DNA of 64,000 nucleotides from Lentisphaerae bacterium ADurb.Bin082 (GTDB lineage: Bacteria; Verrucomicrobiota; Lentisphaeria; Oligosphaerales; Oligosphaeraceae): NCBI GenBank assembly GCA_002070945.1, contig MWEG01000096.1:1-64000 (forward strand), given 5' to 3'. Positions within the stretch are counted from its first letter, which is position 1; each line of letters starts with the position of its first letter. The translations under genes were made by a program, and so were the position numbers. Under the pieces are notes generated by a model. It ran no database searches and had not been told where the DNA came from. It saw nothing but the letters and a program-made list of their open reading frames with translations. Below are positions 16,747 through 26,545 of this stretch, in pieces.

Positions 16747-19593
16747 TCACGGATAGATGTACAGCCAGTAGGCCTCGGGCGGGGTGATGACGCCGCCGGC
16801 AACGGTTTTATACCTCTTGCCGTTCCATTTCCAGGCTCTGGCATGGTCGGGGATAGGCGTGGCTATAGTCGGCGCTACCAGGTGCCAGCCTGGTTCGGTC
16901 GGAAGCTCGGCTGGGGTCATCTGGCCGCTCAGCGCCAGGGTGAAGGCATTGGCGCCGTCATGGAAGATCCAGTACGCCTGCCCGCCGGCAAAGGTCGTGG
17001 CCCTGGCATAGTGCGCTTGGCCAGCGGCGAGCCGGCAGGCATAGACGGGCAAGCCAGCCAGGGGGAGGGCGTCAATAGCCTCTAAGGTGACTGGCAGCCC
17101 GACTAAGTTCCAGCCGGGAATGAGGGGAATTTCAACATCGGCCTTGAAGATTGCAGTCACCGTGACCGCAGTCGCCGGCATGATGAAGGTCGTTTCAACG
17201 CTCGCTGCGTCCGCCAGGTTGACGGCTGGCTCGGTTTTCCAGTAGCGGAAGCGCTCGCCGTTCTGGGTAGGCTGGGCAATCAGGTTCACGGTGTCCCCGT
17301 CGGCGGCGAGAATGGAGGCGGCCAACTCGTGATGCTCGCTGGAAGCGTTCCCTCTGGAGACGTTGACAGGATAGAGCGGAACGCAGGAAAAATCGTCAAT
17401 CCAGCCGCTGTCGTCATACATATACACGATGCCGTCTCCCCGCAGATAGGTCCAGGAAATAGTGTGTGTCCCTGGCTCGGGGATGACGATGGTATAATTT
17501 TTCCAATTGCGGTAGCCGGAGATGCGGTCGATTTCAACGTCATTGACGGCGAAGATCAGATAGTCGGCGTCCGGATACTTCTCTGTTTGCGGCTGGGAAG
17601 AGACTTTCCATTGGAAGGCTACGACGCAGGGGCCGGTGACGTATGTGTAGAGGCGGGAGAACTCATTCTTGTAGAGAAGCGGGTACTCGTCATCGTCTAA
17701 CCCGCCGCCCTGGAGCGCGGACGGCGGCGAAAAGGCGGTCTCGGTCTGCACGCGCCAGTAGACATGGCCATCGGTGAAGAATTCCTGCCCGGGGCAATTG
17801 ACGGCCTCGCCCGCGCCGACCACGGGCGTTTTCGGAAAATTTACGAGCAGGTCGGCAGTCGCTGTTACTTGCGCTTTTCCCACGGTGGCGGTGATCCAGA
17901 CTAGGACGTTGCCGGCGCGGGTGGTCATCGCCGGGGTCAGGGTCAGGGTCCGGTTCGAACCTTGGCCGGAGAATCTGAGATTCGCGGCAGGGAAGAGGTC
18001 AGGCCGGCTGGTGTCAGCGCTCAAGGCCAGTCCGGGCCGGTCGGAAACGTTGATGTCAACGACGAACGGGTCAGTGTTGAACCCAGTCACGACCGGCGTA
18101 AGGATGGCCATCTGGAGTTCTGCCGGCGCCGGTGTGACGGCGATCATCATCGTGGCGGCAGGTTGCCAGGCACCGCCTTTTTGGGCGGCGAGGGAGTATG
18201 TCACTTCGCCGACAGGCTGGTTGGCGAGGTCCCATGAGCGGGCGTCAGGCGGGATGTTGCTGGCGAGGGTGTCGGTATGGCCGTTTCTGGTCGCTTGCAG
18301 CCGGAAGGCGGTCACGGCGGCAGCGTGGTATTGAGGAAATTGCCAGGCGAGGGTGAAATTGGGACCCTGCTCGTAGGCAGTCTCGTTGAATTGAGGCATG
18401 AATTGCGGCTGGATGCCGGTGATCCCCTCGTCGATGACCGTGTCTTCATGACCGTCATTCAAGCGGTACCAGCCGTTGTGACGGCCGTCCCAGCCATAGT
18501 TGAAATGATAATAGTCGACGCCAGAGTCTGTCAGTAGGCCGTCAACGACAAAGCCATGGCCGCTTACGTTGGGCTTGCTGCTGAAACCGACATAGACCGG
18601 ACGCCGCGCCAGAATGTCACTCCGGATGTTGGCAAAGAGGGCGGCCTGGGAAATGTAGTTGGAGTAATGAGGAGAAATGTCCGACCTCTTGTATTCGCCA
18701 GATTGGAAGAACAAGTGGTTGGCAAACGCCGGCGGCACCTCGCTGCCAAAGGTCGCTGTGCCCTCGATTTCATAATCCGACTTGAATAGGACGCCCAGGG
18801 CCAGGCAGGTTCTGGCTATGGCCAGGTTGGCGGGCGCGAGCGGGTCGCCGCCGCCGTAGGCGTCCTGCATGACGTCCCAGGCAAAGGGCAAGGCCAGGTT
18901 GGCGGCGAGGGTGGCGTGAATTCCCCAACTGCTGTCAGTGTGGCTTTGGCGCCCCTGGCCGCGTGGAGGCCAGTGATGATATTTCATGATTTGGGCGATG
19001 GCCGTGGGAATGCAACCGGCGACAGTGCGGATATAGGTCGAGTTGTCGCTGGTCGGCAGGTAGTGGTTGTAGGGTTCATTCTGCCCCCAGAGCGTGGAGA
19101 GCAGCGGTGGCTGGATGATGGTCGAAGGATCAGGCTCAAGCGGAACGGCGCGGGTCTGGCCTGTGCCGCGGAGTCGACCCCATTGGCTGCGATTCCGGGC
19201 GAAATAATCTTCAGAACCCCTGGTTTGCGGTTGTGCAAGGAGGGCTGCAAAGCGCAGGCTTTGGGCTTTGAGCAGGTCGGCCAGCGGTGAGCCTGGCGTG
19301 AGGTCATCGGGCATAGAGGCGGCTTCGGAGAAGGCCACGACCGGGGGGAGGGCGTCGTCCGTACTCATGACTACATAGCCGCATGGATGCAGGTGGACGA
19401 CGGCCAGCGTGGCCTCGCCCAAGGCGGTGACGGCAGACGGGGCAGCGCCAGGTGCGAATTGCTGGAATAGAGCATTTTGTTTCAGCCAGGCCGAAGCCGC
19501 CTCCAATAGGGTCTGTTCCGAGAGCGGTGCAGCCGAGACCAGAACTCCGAGCCAGAGAAATGCGGTGAAAACAATGGAAAATAGATGCTTCAT
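16747..19593 (-). CDS. Secreted C10-family (streptopain-like) cysteine protease with C-terminal beta domains
   Basis: A 948-aa secreted protein. It has a signal peptide (residues 1-21), then a Spi-like propeptide (about 25-110). The C10 peptidase domain (about 160-390) carries the catalytic Cys194 in VAGCIPTAIAQIMKYHHWP, the catalytic His346 in GHGFVVDG and the NYGWDG motif at about 365-370. Fibronectin-like and cohesin-like regions follow. There is also a jelly-roll segment (FQWKVSSQ...DADYLIFAVNDVEIDRISG) and an InlB-type beta element (FIMPATAVTVTAIF). Two GWNLVGLP/GWHLVAP modules form the C-terminus. It probably digests protein outside the cell. It is much longer than streptopain because of the C-terminal modules. 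A plausible promoter lies upstream. Confidence 0.9.
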   Translation of the reverse strand: MKHLFSIVFTAFLWLGVLVSAAPLSEQTLLEAASAWLKQNALFQQFAPGAAPSAVTALGEATLAVVHLHPCGYVVMSTDDALPPVVAFSEAASMPDDLTPGSPLADLLKAQSLRFAALLAQPQTRGSEDYFARNRSQWGRLRGTGQTRAVPLEPDPSTIIQPPLLSTLWGQNEPYNHYLPTSDNSTYIRTVAGCIPTAIAQIMKYHHWPPRGQGRQSHTDSSWGIHATLAANLALPFAWDVMQDAYGGGDPLAPANLAIARTCLALGVLFKSDYEIEGTATFGSEVPPAFANHLFFQSGEYKRSDISPHYSNYISQAALFANIRSDILARRPVYVGFSSKPNVSGHGFVVDGLLTDSGVDYYHFNYGWDGRHNGWYRLNDGHEDTVIDEGITGIQPQFMPQFNETAYEQGPNFTLAWQFPQYHAAAVTAFRLQATRNGHTDTLASNIPPDARSWDLANQPVGEVTYSLAAQKGGAWQPAATMMIAVTPAPAELQMAILTPVVTGFNTDPFVVDINVSDRPGLALSADTSRPDLFPAANLRFSGQGSNRTLTLTPAMTTRAGNVLVWITATVGKAQVTATADLLVNFPKTPVVGAGEAVNCPGQEFFTDGHVYWRVQTETAFSPPSALQGGGLDDDEYPLLYKNEFSRLYTYVTGPCVVAFQWKVSSQPQTEKYPDADYLIFAVNDVEIDRISGYRNWKNYTIVIPEPGTHTISWTYLRGDGIVYMYDDSGWIDDFSCVPLYPVNVSRGNASSEHHELAASILAADGDTVNLIAQPTQNGERFRYWKTEPAVNLADAASVETTFIMPATAVTVTAIFKADVEIPLIPGWNLVGLPVTLEAIDALPLAGLPVYACRLAAGQAHYARATTFAGGQAYWIFHDGANAFTLALSGQMTPAELPTEPGWHLVAPTIATPIPDHARAWKWNGKRYKTVAGGVITPPEAYWLYIYP

Positions 19594-19665
19594 AGTGGTG
19601 CAGTCAGTCCAAAATTCAGCAAGATGGGGTGATTGAGCAGGGCGATGCTTTAGGAAACTGTTATT

Positions 19666-19693
19666 ATTCTATGGCCTAACTACGAAAAGGCAA
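19666..19693 (-). promoter_or_regulatory. Candidate sigma-70 promoter for the C10 protease gene
   Basis: On the minus strand TTGCCT (19693-19688) and TAGAAT (19671-19666) are separated by 16 bp. Transcription would start about 65 nt before the protease ATG. Confidence 0.4.
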
Positions 19694-19890
19694 ATAGCCT
19701 ATTCTAAGAATATGGATGACTTGCTGAGAAAATGCAAGCTGCGCAAGGGACAAAAAGGGATTGAAGGATTAGATTAAGCATGCGCTTTCGGCTGCCGCTG
19801 GAAAGTCATTGCTGCATTGGTCAATGGACAGTGCGCGGCGGCAGGAGCGCTGTCGCGGCGAGAAGCAGTTTTTCACCCCTTGGACATGGC

Positions 19891-20544
19891 ATGAATCTGA
19901 AATCTTATCGTCTTTTCATCTTTGACTTGGATAACACCTTAGTCAGCTCGGAGTCCCAGCATACGGCCGCTTTTGCCCAGGCCATCCGGGAGCTGGCCGG
20001 CTATGAGCTGACCGAGGAGGATCGGCATGACTATATCGGCAACACCAGCGGCTGGCTGGCCAATAAGATCATCCGCAAGATGGGCTATACGCATATCACG
20101 CCCCAGGATGTGTCCCGGCGCAAGGGCGAATGCGTGATGAAGTCTTTCGAAGCGCGACCTTTCCCTGGCGCCTGCGAATTCGTCCGCCGACATTATGGAC
20201 GGATGAAGCTGGGGGTGGCGAGCAATTCCCCGCGTGACTTTGTCCACTATGCCCTCCGCCTGATTGGTTTGTTCGACCTCATGGACAAGATCAAGACGGT
20301 TGAGGACGTCAAGGAGCGCAAGCCCGACCCGGAGATGTTCCTGGCCTTGAGTTCGGAATTGGGCGTGCCGCCCTCGGAATGCCTGGTTTTTGAGGATACC
20401 GGCCTAGGGCTGGAGGCAGCGGCGAGGGGAGGCTTCCCGGCCGTGCTGATGGTCAATCCGGGCAATCTGTTGCCGGATGTCATTCCCGAGGGCATTCCAA
20501 CCATGACCTGGCCGCAACTGCTGGCAGCCGCCGCAGCCGAGTGA
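19891..20544 (+). CDS. HAD-superfamily hydrolase, phosphoglycolate phosphatase/beta-phosphoglucomutase-like
   Basis: A 217-aa HAD subfamily IA enzyme. Motif I is FDLDNT (nucleophile Asp12, acid Asp14). A helical cap domain follows, then motif II in ASNSP, motif III in KERKPDPEMF and motif IV in FEDTGLGLEAA. It should hydrolyse or transfer phosphate from a small sugar phosphate; the substrate is not predictable. ATG 19891 places motif I at the expected distance; the frame is open back to 19780, but those 37 codons do not look like part of the fold. There is no strong ribosome binding site. Confidence 0.85.
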   Translation: MNLKSYRLFIFDLDNTLVSSESQHTAAFAQAIRELAGYELTEEDRHDYIGNTSGWLANKIIRKMGYTHITPQDVSRRKGECVMKSFEARPFPGACEFVRRHYGRMKLGVASNSPRDFVHYALRLIGLFDLMDKIKTVEDVKERKPDPEMFLALSSELGVPPSECLVFEDTGLGLEAAARGGFPAVLMVNPGNLLPDVIPEGIPTMTWPQLLAAAAAE

Positions 20545-20599
20545 CCAAGCGTTCCCGAATTCGACCGTGCTGTTGGGCAATCTGGAAAGGACAGGCGTG

Positions 20600-21106
20600 A
20601 TGTTGAAGTCGATGGTGGTGCTGTTTTTGGTGACGCTGATCCCCGGCCTGGAGCTGCGGGCCTCCATCCCAGTCGGCATCCTGGGGGGCAAATGGCTGGC
20701 GGAGCCGATGGCGTGGCCAGCAGTGGTGGTGACATGCACGGTCGCCAATATCCTGCTCGGCTGGGGCGTGTTCTGGCTGCTGGACCCTGTCTTGAAGCTC
20801 CTGCGCCTGATGCCCTGGTTTGAACGCCTGGTCATGCGCTACATCGAACGGGCGCGCGCTAAATTAAAGCCGCAGGTGGACAAGTATGGCGCCATTGGAT
20901 TGGCGATTTTCATCGGCATCCCGCTGCCGCTGACCGGAGCCTATACCGGAGCAGCAGGCGCCTTTGCACTCGGCATGGAACGGCGCCAATTCATGCTGGC
21001 CAACGTCGTCGGAGTGCTGATCGCAGCCGTCCTGGTCACTATCATCACGCTGCTCATCCGCGCTGGCATTAACTTGCCGATTTTTGACATCCTGATCAAA
21101 GCCTGA
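20600..21106 (+). CDS. Small multidrug-export-type membrane protein (COG2426-like)
   Basis: A 168-aa integral membrane protein with four to five hydrophobic segments. It carries the family signature LIPGLELRASIPVGI near the N-terminus and IFIGIPLPLTGAYTGAAGAFALG in the middle, both seen in the putative small multidrug export family. The biochemical role of that family is not firmly established. ATG 20600 has AAAGGA about 9 nt upstream. It converges with the next gene with 22 bp between stops. Confidence 0.8.
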   Translation: MLKSMVVLFLVTLIPGLELRASIPVGILGGKWLAEPMAWPAVVVTCTVANILLGWGVFWLLDPVLKLLRLMPWFERLVMRYIERARAKLKPQVDKYGAIGLAIFIGIPLPLTGAYTGAAGAFALGMERRQFMLANVVGVLIAAVLVTIITLLIRAGINLPIFDILIKA

Positions 21107-21128
21107 GCTGACGCGCCGCTATCCCGGG

Positions 21129-21947
21129 TCAGCGCCGTCGGCCTTGACCAAAGCCGCCTCTAAAGTTCCCGCCTCCGCCGAAGCCTGCAGAGGTGGCGTC
21201 AAGGATTTGGTTGACCTGGTCGGCGAGCTGCGCACCGCCAGCGCCGATGGATTTGCCGTACTGCTCCAGCAGGATGGTCCTGACTTCCGCAGACAGGTCA
21301 TTGATGGCGCGTTGGTTTTCCCACATTTCCCGGCCGCTTTCGCGGTCGCCTTGCATGGCGCTCTGCATCAATTCCTGGTTGGCCTGCAGCAATTCCCGGT
21401 ATTCGGTGACGGCCTGGCGCTTGGCTGCGGGGAGTTTAGAGACGTCAATGGCATTGAGGAAGTCATCCCTTTTAGCGATGCGTTCCTCCATCTCGCGGCG
21501 CCTGGTCATCATCTGCTCATAGCGTTCCGGGTTTTCGGTGCGCATGCGTTCAATGCGGTCCTCAATGGACTCTTGGGGCGCGTCACGCTGGCGTCGTTCC
21601 GGGCGTTGACCCTGGTTCTGATCCTGGCGGGTCTGGCTGCTGTTGTCCAACTCCTTGCGGAGGGCGGCGATCATCTCGTCTTTCATGGCAATGTCTTTGA
21701 GCAGCCGCTCCTTGGATTCATCTTCCGGCAATGCGGCAGCCTGGGCCAGGGCGGCGTTCAGCTTTTTCTGCAGAGCCTGGGCATTCAGCTCCAAGGTCTT
21801 GGTCTCGGCGATAGCCTGATCCCGCGCAGCACTCAAAGCCTGGCGCTGCTCTTGCAGGCTGCTGTTGTCAAGGTGAAAAAACATGGCTGCTGCCGCTAAG
21901 GCGACGTTGAGGATGAGCGAGGCGATAAGCAGATTGCGGGTAAGCAT
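21129..21947 (-). CDS. Hypothetical membrane-anchored coiled-coil protein with Gly-rich tail
   Basis: A 272-aa protein with one N-terminal membrane helix or uncleaved signal (about 4-24). It is followed by a long charged coiled coil rich in Ala, Gln, Glu and Arg, including an Arg-rich helix near 125-165 (IEDRIERMRTENPERYEQM). The tail is Gly/Phe/Arg (GFGGGGNFRGGFGQGRRR). The middle is reminiscent of periplasmic Spy/CpxP-like helical proteins, but no family signature is certain. A clear AGGAG precedes the ATG on the minus strand. Function unknown; probably exposed to the periplasm. Confidence 0.7.
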   Translation of the reverse strand: MLTRNLLIASLILNVALAAAAMFFHLDNSSLQEQRQALSAARDQAIAETKTLELNAQALQKKLNAALAQAAALPEDESKERLLKDIAMKDEMIAALRKELDNSSQTRQDQNQGQRPERRQRDAPQESIEDRIERMRTENPERYEQMMTRRREMEERIAKRDDFLNAIDVSKLPAAKRQAVTEYRELLQANQELMQSAMQGDRESGREMWENQRAINDLSAEVRTILLEQYGKSIGAGGAQLADQVNQILDATSAGFGGGGNFRGGFGQGRRR

Positions 21948-22099
21948 GGCGGTTTGCTCCTGGGAAAAGTCATCTCGGACAGCTTAGCCTGACTGCCGCC
22001 CCTGAGCAAGTCCCCAAGCAGGCGGCACTTCCTTAACAATGAACGCGCAAATAGGAAAAAATTGTCGCCCAAGCCGTATTTTATGCTGGTTCGCCGCTG

Positions 22100-23197
22100 T
22101 CATTCCACGGTTTTGAGAACATAGTCGGGAACCCCGCAACCAAGCCTGGACAGAGCCTCGACGATGACATACGGGTCTTTGCCGTGGATTTGCTCGAACA
22201 GATGCCCTTTGCCAGTGAGGGTGAAGCCTGGCGGCAGGCTGCCGGGAATCAGGTCTTCGGCGCGGACTAAGTCCAGCGCGGCCTTTTCAATGGCGACGAT
22301 GTCCTGCCCAGCGAGGAGCCCGACATCAGGGACGAGCGACGGCGTGGTCATGCCCCAGCAGTCGCAGAAAATCGTCACATTTTGAATCAGGCTGATGAAC
22401 AGCGTGTTGCCTGGGGCAAAGGTCTTCAGGACTTCCGCCGTGGTGCGGGCCATGCCTTCCTGGAACGCGACATAGCCGCTGCCAGACATGGTGATAGCCT
22501 TGGCCGGACAGATGAGGATGCAGTGCTGGCAGAATTTGCAGGTGTGGTAGTTGACGTCAAAAACGCCGTCCTCATCAAACGAAAGCGCGTGGTTGGGGCA
22601 ATGCTCGACGCAGGAGCCACAATGAGAACAGCGCTCAGCGTCCCACACCAGGCCGCCTTCCAGAGCATGCAGTTTGCGGCGGGTCGAGCCGACGACGGCG
22701 CCCATGGAGAGGTTCTTGGAAGCACCGCCGAAACCGCAGCAGCCGTGCCCCTTGATGTGGGAGAAGTCAACCAGAACATCGGCGTCGACGATTTCGCCGG
22801 CCAGTTCGACTTCGCTCAAGGACAAATAGGCCGGCTCAATGGCCTTGGTGTAAAAGTACTTGTCAGCCGTCCCGGCGACCGGCACCAGCTGGCATCCGAT
22901 GGTCTCGGCCGTGTAGCCGCGCTCGGCGGCCTTGCGGACAGCATTGGGGCCATCGCAGACAAAGACCTCCTTGGCACCAGCCCGCTGGAGAGCCGCCACC
23001 AACTGCCGGACGAGGTAGGGGTGGATGGTGGAAAAGCCAACGCCGCCGCCAAGATGCATTTTGACGGCGACACGCTTGTCAGCAGCAAGCGCCTTGAGGT
23101 CAAGGCATTCCAAGAGACGTTGCCACTTGGCGCCAAAGCTGTTCTTGGGTTCCAGGTTGCTGGTGGCAAAAGACGCGAAGAGAAGTTCCGAAGGCAT
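22100..23197 (-). CDS. DUF362 protein with two 4Fe-4S clusters
   Basis: A 365-aa DUF362 family protein. The N-terminal part has VAVKMHLGGGVGFSTIHP and the signature DFSHIKGHGCCGFGGASKNLSMG at about 144-166. It is followed by a bacterial ferredoxin module with Cys190, 193, 196, 200 and Cys220, 223, 226, 230. Such proteins are predicted cytoplasmic iron-sulfur proteins; the reaction is unknown. It lies upstream, in transcription direction, of the convergent coiled-coil gene and 52 bp after the TIM-barrel gene, so it may be co-transcribed with the latter. Confidence 0.88.
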   Translation of the reverse strand: MPSELLFASFATSNLEPKNSFGAKWQRLLECLDLKALAADKRVAVKMHLGGGVGFSTIHPYLVRQLVAALQRAGAKEVFVCDGPNAVRKAAERGYTAETIGCQLVPVAGTADKYFYTKAIEPAYLSLSEVELAGEIVDADVLVDFSHIKGHGCCGFGGASKNLSMGAVVGSTRRKLHALEGGLVWDAERCSHCGSCVEHCPNHALSFDEDGVFDVNYHTCKFCQHCILICPAKAITMSGSGYVAFQEGMARTTAEVLKTFAPGNTLFISLIQNVTIFCDCWGMTTPSLVPDVGLLAGQDIVAIEKAALDLVRAEDLIPGSLPPGFTLTGKGHLFEQIHGKDPYVIVEALSRLGCGVPDYVLKTVE

Positions 23198-23249
23198 GGC
23201 GTTGTCCTGCTTTCTTTTGAATAAGATGCCTGGGCGGCGCGGCGAGAGG

Positions 23250-24128
23250 CTATTGCGCCATTGTGATCATTTCTTCAGCCAGGCTGCGTGCGTAGTCGAG
23301 CTTGGCCAGCTTGATGGGCATGGGGCAATGCGATTCGCCGGGCACTTCGAAGTTGAACAGGCCGCAATAGTTGATGTCTTTGAGGGCTGCCATGACTTTA
23401 GGCCAGGGGACTGTTCCTTTGCCCCAGGGCAGGATATGGTCGTCCCTCTGGCCGAGGTTGTCGGCAATGTGCAGGGCCTTGAGGTGGCTGCCGGCCTGGC
23501 GAATGAAATCTGGCACGTCGACTTGGCAGATGTTGGCATGGCCAGTGTCCAGGCAGATGGCGACATTAGGGCGGTTGACTGCGGCGATGAGCGTGAGAAG
23601 GTCGTCGCAAGTCCGGGTTCCAGTGGCCGTGAGGTTTTCCAGGCAGATGGTGACGTCAGTCCCGGCGGCAAAGTCAGCGACGGCGGCGACAGCCTGGCAA
23701 CGGCGCTCAAAGACTTGCTCGTAGGGCGCGTTTTCCTTCAGCATCGTGTGTCCGCCGCAGTGGAGGACGCCGGCCTTGACGCCCAGGGCCGCGAACAGCT
23801 CGACCCAGCGTTTCATGTCGTCCATGGCAGCCTCGAAAGCAGCGTCGTCGCGGGGGGCGATGTCAGCACCCTGGCGGCCTTCCAGGTCTTCGGGGCGAAA
23901 GCCTTTGTTGCACAAGTAGAAATGGCCTTGGGGAAAGGAGATGCCGATGTCAGCAGCCAAGGTTTTGAAGGCGGCGCCGACTTTATCAGGCGGGCCCATT
24001 TTGAGCAGGTCATGGCCGTGTTCGTCGCTCAATTCACAAGTTTTCCAGCCATGCCGAACGAGGGTTCTGGCCATTTCCAGCGGGTACATCTGAATCAGGT
24101 AGCTGGTCCACATTGACGGTTGCATCAT
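23250..24128 (-). CDS. Sugar phosphate isomerase/epimerase-type TIM barrel
   Basis: A 292-aa xylose isomerase-like TIM barrel, clearly different from the one at 15726. Motifs include VRHGWKTCELSDEHG, the strand GVLHCGG, TICLENLTATG (metal-binding Glu), ICLDTGHANI (Asp and His) and LKALHIADNLGQRDDH, ending in FNFEVPGE. These are the metal ligands of the family. The substrate is unknown. The start ATG overlaps the last four bases of rlmD, so the two are translationally coupled. AAGGA lies just upstream inside rlmD. Confidence 0.88.
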   Translation of the reverse strand: MMQPSMWTSYLIQMYPLEMARTLVRHGWKTCELSDEHGHDLLKMGPPDKVGAAFKTLAADIGISFPQGHFYLCNKGFRPEDLEGRQGADIAPRDDAAFEAAMDDMKRWVELFAALGVKAGVLHCGGHTMLKENAPYEQVFERRCQAVAAVADFAAGTDVTICLENLTATGTRTCDDLLTLIAAVNRPNVAICLDTGHANICQVDVPDFIRQAGSHLKALHIADNLGQRDDHILPWGKGTVPWPKVMAALKDINYCGLFNFEVPGESHCPMPIKLAKLDYARSLAEEMITMAQ

Positions 24129-25363
24129 GGCGTTGGTTCCTTTTGCAAGAGGACGGCAGTTTCAAAATGCGGCGTTTGGGGGAACATGTCAAACCAGGCG
24201 GACTGAATAGGGCGATAGAGGCCGTCCTGGCAGAGTGCCTGGAGGTCCCTGGCCAGGGTGGCTGGATTGCAGGAGACATAGACCACGTGCGCCGGCCTAG
24301 TGTTGCGGATGGCGGCAATGACTTTGGGCAGGCAGCCGGTGCGCGGCGGATCCAAGACCAGCGTTGTTTCCGCAGGAGTGATTTTAGTGAGGACTTTGGG
24401 CAGGATGGTTTCCGCATTGCCGTAGATGATTTGCGCTTTCAGCTCTTTTTGGGCGTGATTGTACTTGGCGGCCTCGATTGCGAGCCGGTCGTTTTCGATC
24501 ACCACGCGGAACTGGGCATCCTTGCCAATGGCCAGGGAAAAGGCGCCAATGCCACCATAAACGTCAATCAGCGAACGGGCGCCGGTTTGCCGGAACCAAC
24601 TAGCGACCGTGCCAAACACCTGGTCGGCGACCAGAGGATTGACCTGCCAGAAACTGTCAAGCGGGACTCTGACCTCTTCGCCTAAAATAGTCTCCCGCAG
24701 CCAAGGAATGCTGGGCGGAGCATGGCCAAAGTAGAAGGTGGGATCGCCATTGGCGGGAACCCGCAAAGTGAGGTTGGACGGCTTTTGCCGCTTTGCGTTC
24801 TGACGCGCCCAGGAGCTGCGAGTGGCCTGGGGCAGAAGGTCGTTGAGGCAGGGCATGGCCAACGGGCAGTTGCGTACCTGGAGGAACGTCTTGTTGTCGC
24901 GCTGACAATAGCCATAGTCGAGCCGGACGCCCCGCTCGTCGCGGACCGGAACAGTCGGCGCCAGCCGGAGCTTGTTGCGGTAGCCGTATTCGACAGGAGA
25001 AGGCACGGCCGGAGACGGCGCCGGGAACGACGCCATTTTGCCGAGACGGGCCATCACGTCAAGCAGCTGATTCTGCTTGACGGCGCATTCGGTCGGGTAG
25101 TCAAGATGCTGATAAACACAGCCGCCGCAGACGCCGTAATGGGGGCAGACCGGCGTGGCGCGCCCCGGCCCAGGCGTGAGCAGGCGGCGCAGCTCCGCAC
25201 GGTAAAAGCTCTTCTGCTGCGAGGTGATTTCGACTTCCGCGACGTCGCCGACAGCAGTGAACGGAATAAAGGCGACAGCGCCGTCGTTAAGCCGGGCGAC
25301 GCCGTCGCCGCCAAAAGCGATGTCGGTGATGGTGGCGGTGGTGATTTGTCCTGAAGTGGGCAT
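24125..25363 (-). CDS. rlmD: 23S rRNA (uracil-5-)-methyltransferase, RlmD-type, TRAM + 4Fe-4S
   Basis: A 412-aa class of RNA uracil-C5 methyltransferase. It has an N-terminal TRAM domain (1-60) and four cluster cysteines (Cys73, Cys79, Cys82, Cys166). The SAM-binding motif is DVYGGIGAFS (about 267-276), the catalytic pair is LDPPRTG and VSCNPATLARDL (nucleophile Cys365), and the terminal element is DMFPQTPHFETAVLL. The family methylates U1939 or a related uridine in 23S rRNA, or tRNA U54 in some relatives, so RlmD/RlmCD specificity is not settled. It overlaps the downstream TIM-barrel gene by 4 nt. Confidence 0.92.
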   Translation of the reverse strand: MPTSGQITTATITDIAFGGDGVARLNDGAVAFIPFTAVGDVAEVEITSQQKSFYRAELRRLLTPGPGRATPVCPHYGVCGGCVYQHLDYPTECAVKQNQLLDVMARLGKMASFPAPSPAVPSPVEYGYRNKLRLAPTVPVRDERGVRLDYGYCQRDNKTFLQVRNCPLAMPCLNDLLPQATRSSWARQNAKRQKPSNLTLRVPANGDPTFYFGHAPPSIPWLRETILGEEVRVPLDSFWQVNPLVADQVFGTVASWFRQTGARSLIDVYGGIGAFSLAIGKDAQFRVVIENDRLAIEAAKYNHAQKELKAQIIYGNAETILPKVLTKITPAETTLVLDPPRTGCLPKVIAAIRNTRPAHVVYVSCNPATLARDLQALCQDGLYRPIQSAWFDMFPQTPHFETAVLLQKEPTP

Positions 25364-25402
25364 GATGTCCGTAGGGGGGTTGAGGGTGGAAGGCGCGGCG
25401 CG

Positions 25403-26491
25403 TCAGGAAGGCAGCTGCCAGCGGGTGTAGAGCAGGGAGCATTTCTCGCCGCGGTTGAGCTTCTGGTAGTAGACGGTCAGAAGGTCGCCCCCGGGCAGCT
25501 CGACCGAAGCCGGATAGCCGAGGTCGTTGTCAGGACCGTCGTCGCGCAGAATGATGTCGTGCTGCCAGGTCATGCCATGGTCACGGCTGATCATGGCGCG
25601 CTGGCCGTAGGGCGCCAGGCGGTAGCCGTAGACGCAGACAATCGCGCCGGACGAGTGCCGGAGAGCATGCGGCGGCGAACCGAGGATGTTGTTAGGCTGA
25701 GCCGTCGACCAGGTGAGGCCGCCGTCCGTCGATTTCGTGGTGAGAATCTGGAATGGCTTGTGGTGACGAAGGAAGCCGAGCAGGGTGCCGTCCGCCAATT
25801 CGACGACATGCGGCTCGTGGGTGTCGTTATCGAGGAGCCCCTGGGCGAGCGGCACTTGCCCCAGCAACGTCCAGGATTTGCCTTCGTCGTTGGAGCGGGC
25901 GGCCATGATTGGCGCGCCGTGGGAACGCATGGTGCCGTCCTCGCCGATGTCCCAGCGCTTGCCTAAGTACAGCCAGGAACCGTCTGCCAGGACGATGAAG
26001 CCATGCGGCGTATTGACCGGGGCGCGGAGGAATTCGCCCCAGTATTCGCCGTCTTCGCTGATCCTGATCCAGGAGCCGCACCATCTTTGGCGCATGGGCG
26101 TGGTCCAGGAGTCCATGATGGTGTCGGCTATGCGCATGTCATCCGCGTTCCAGTACCTGCGCAGGCTGTCGCGATACATGTTGGTGTCAGAGGTGAACCA
26201 GGTCAAGGCCAGGCGTTGTCCACCCAGGCTGATGATGCCGGTGTCACGGTCATCCATAGGCGTGTTGTTGACGACGATTGGCGCCGACCAGGTCTGGCCA
26301 TCGTCGCGACTGGTGCAGAGGACGCTTTTGCCCCAGGGGCAGACGTGCTGGAAGCGCAGGCCAGAGGCAGCAGCGACCAGGGTGCCGTCCTGCTGGCGGG
26401 CGACGCTGGGCCAGCCAAAATAACCGAAACGTTCCAAAGGCATGGCGCAGATGACGCCGTGGCGGGCATGGATTGCTGGATGGGATGACAT
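25403..26491 (-). CDS. Sialidase/neuraminidase-like beta-propeller (BNR repeats)
   Basis: A 362-aa propeller with four Asp-box motifs of the SxDxGxTW type: SRDDGQTW, SNDEGKSW, STDGGLTW and SRDHGMTW. This is the fold of exo-alpha-sialidases. No signal peptide is present, so it is probably cytoplasmic or released differently. The catalytic Arg triad, Tyr and Glu were not assigned, so the activity could be on another sugar acid. AGGAG lies upstream of the ATG. Confidence 0.82.
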   Translation of the reverse strand: MSSHPAIHARHGVICAMPLERFGYFGWPSVARQQDGTLVAAASGLRFQHVCPWGKSVLCTSRDDGQTWSAPIVVNNTPMDDRDTGIISLGGQRLALTWFTSDTNMYRDSLRRYWNADDMRIADTIMDSWTTPMRQRWCGSWIRISEDGEYWGEFLRAPVNTPHGFIVLADGSWLYLGKRWDIGEDGTMRSHGAPIMAARSNDEGKSWTLLGQVPLAQGLLDNDTHEPHVVELADGTLLGFLRHHKPFQILTTKSTDGGLTWSTAQPNNILGSPPHALRHSSGAIVCVYGYRLAPYGQRAMISRDHGMTWQHDIILRDDGPDNDLGYPASVELPGGDLLTVYYQKLNRGEKCSLLYTRWQLPS

Positions 26492-26545
26492 GCTGGCTCC
26501 TGTTTCTGTTCGTGGTGCTGTGGCTTGAAACGTTTGGACGATAGT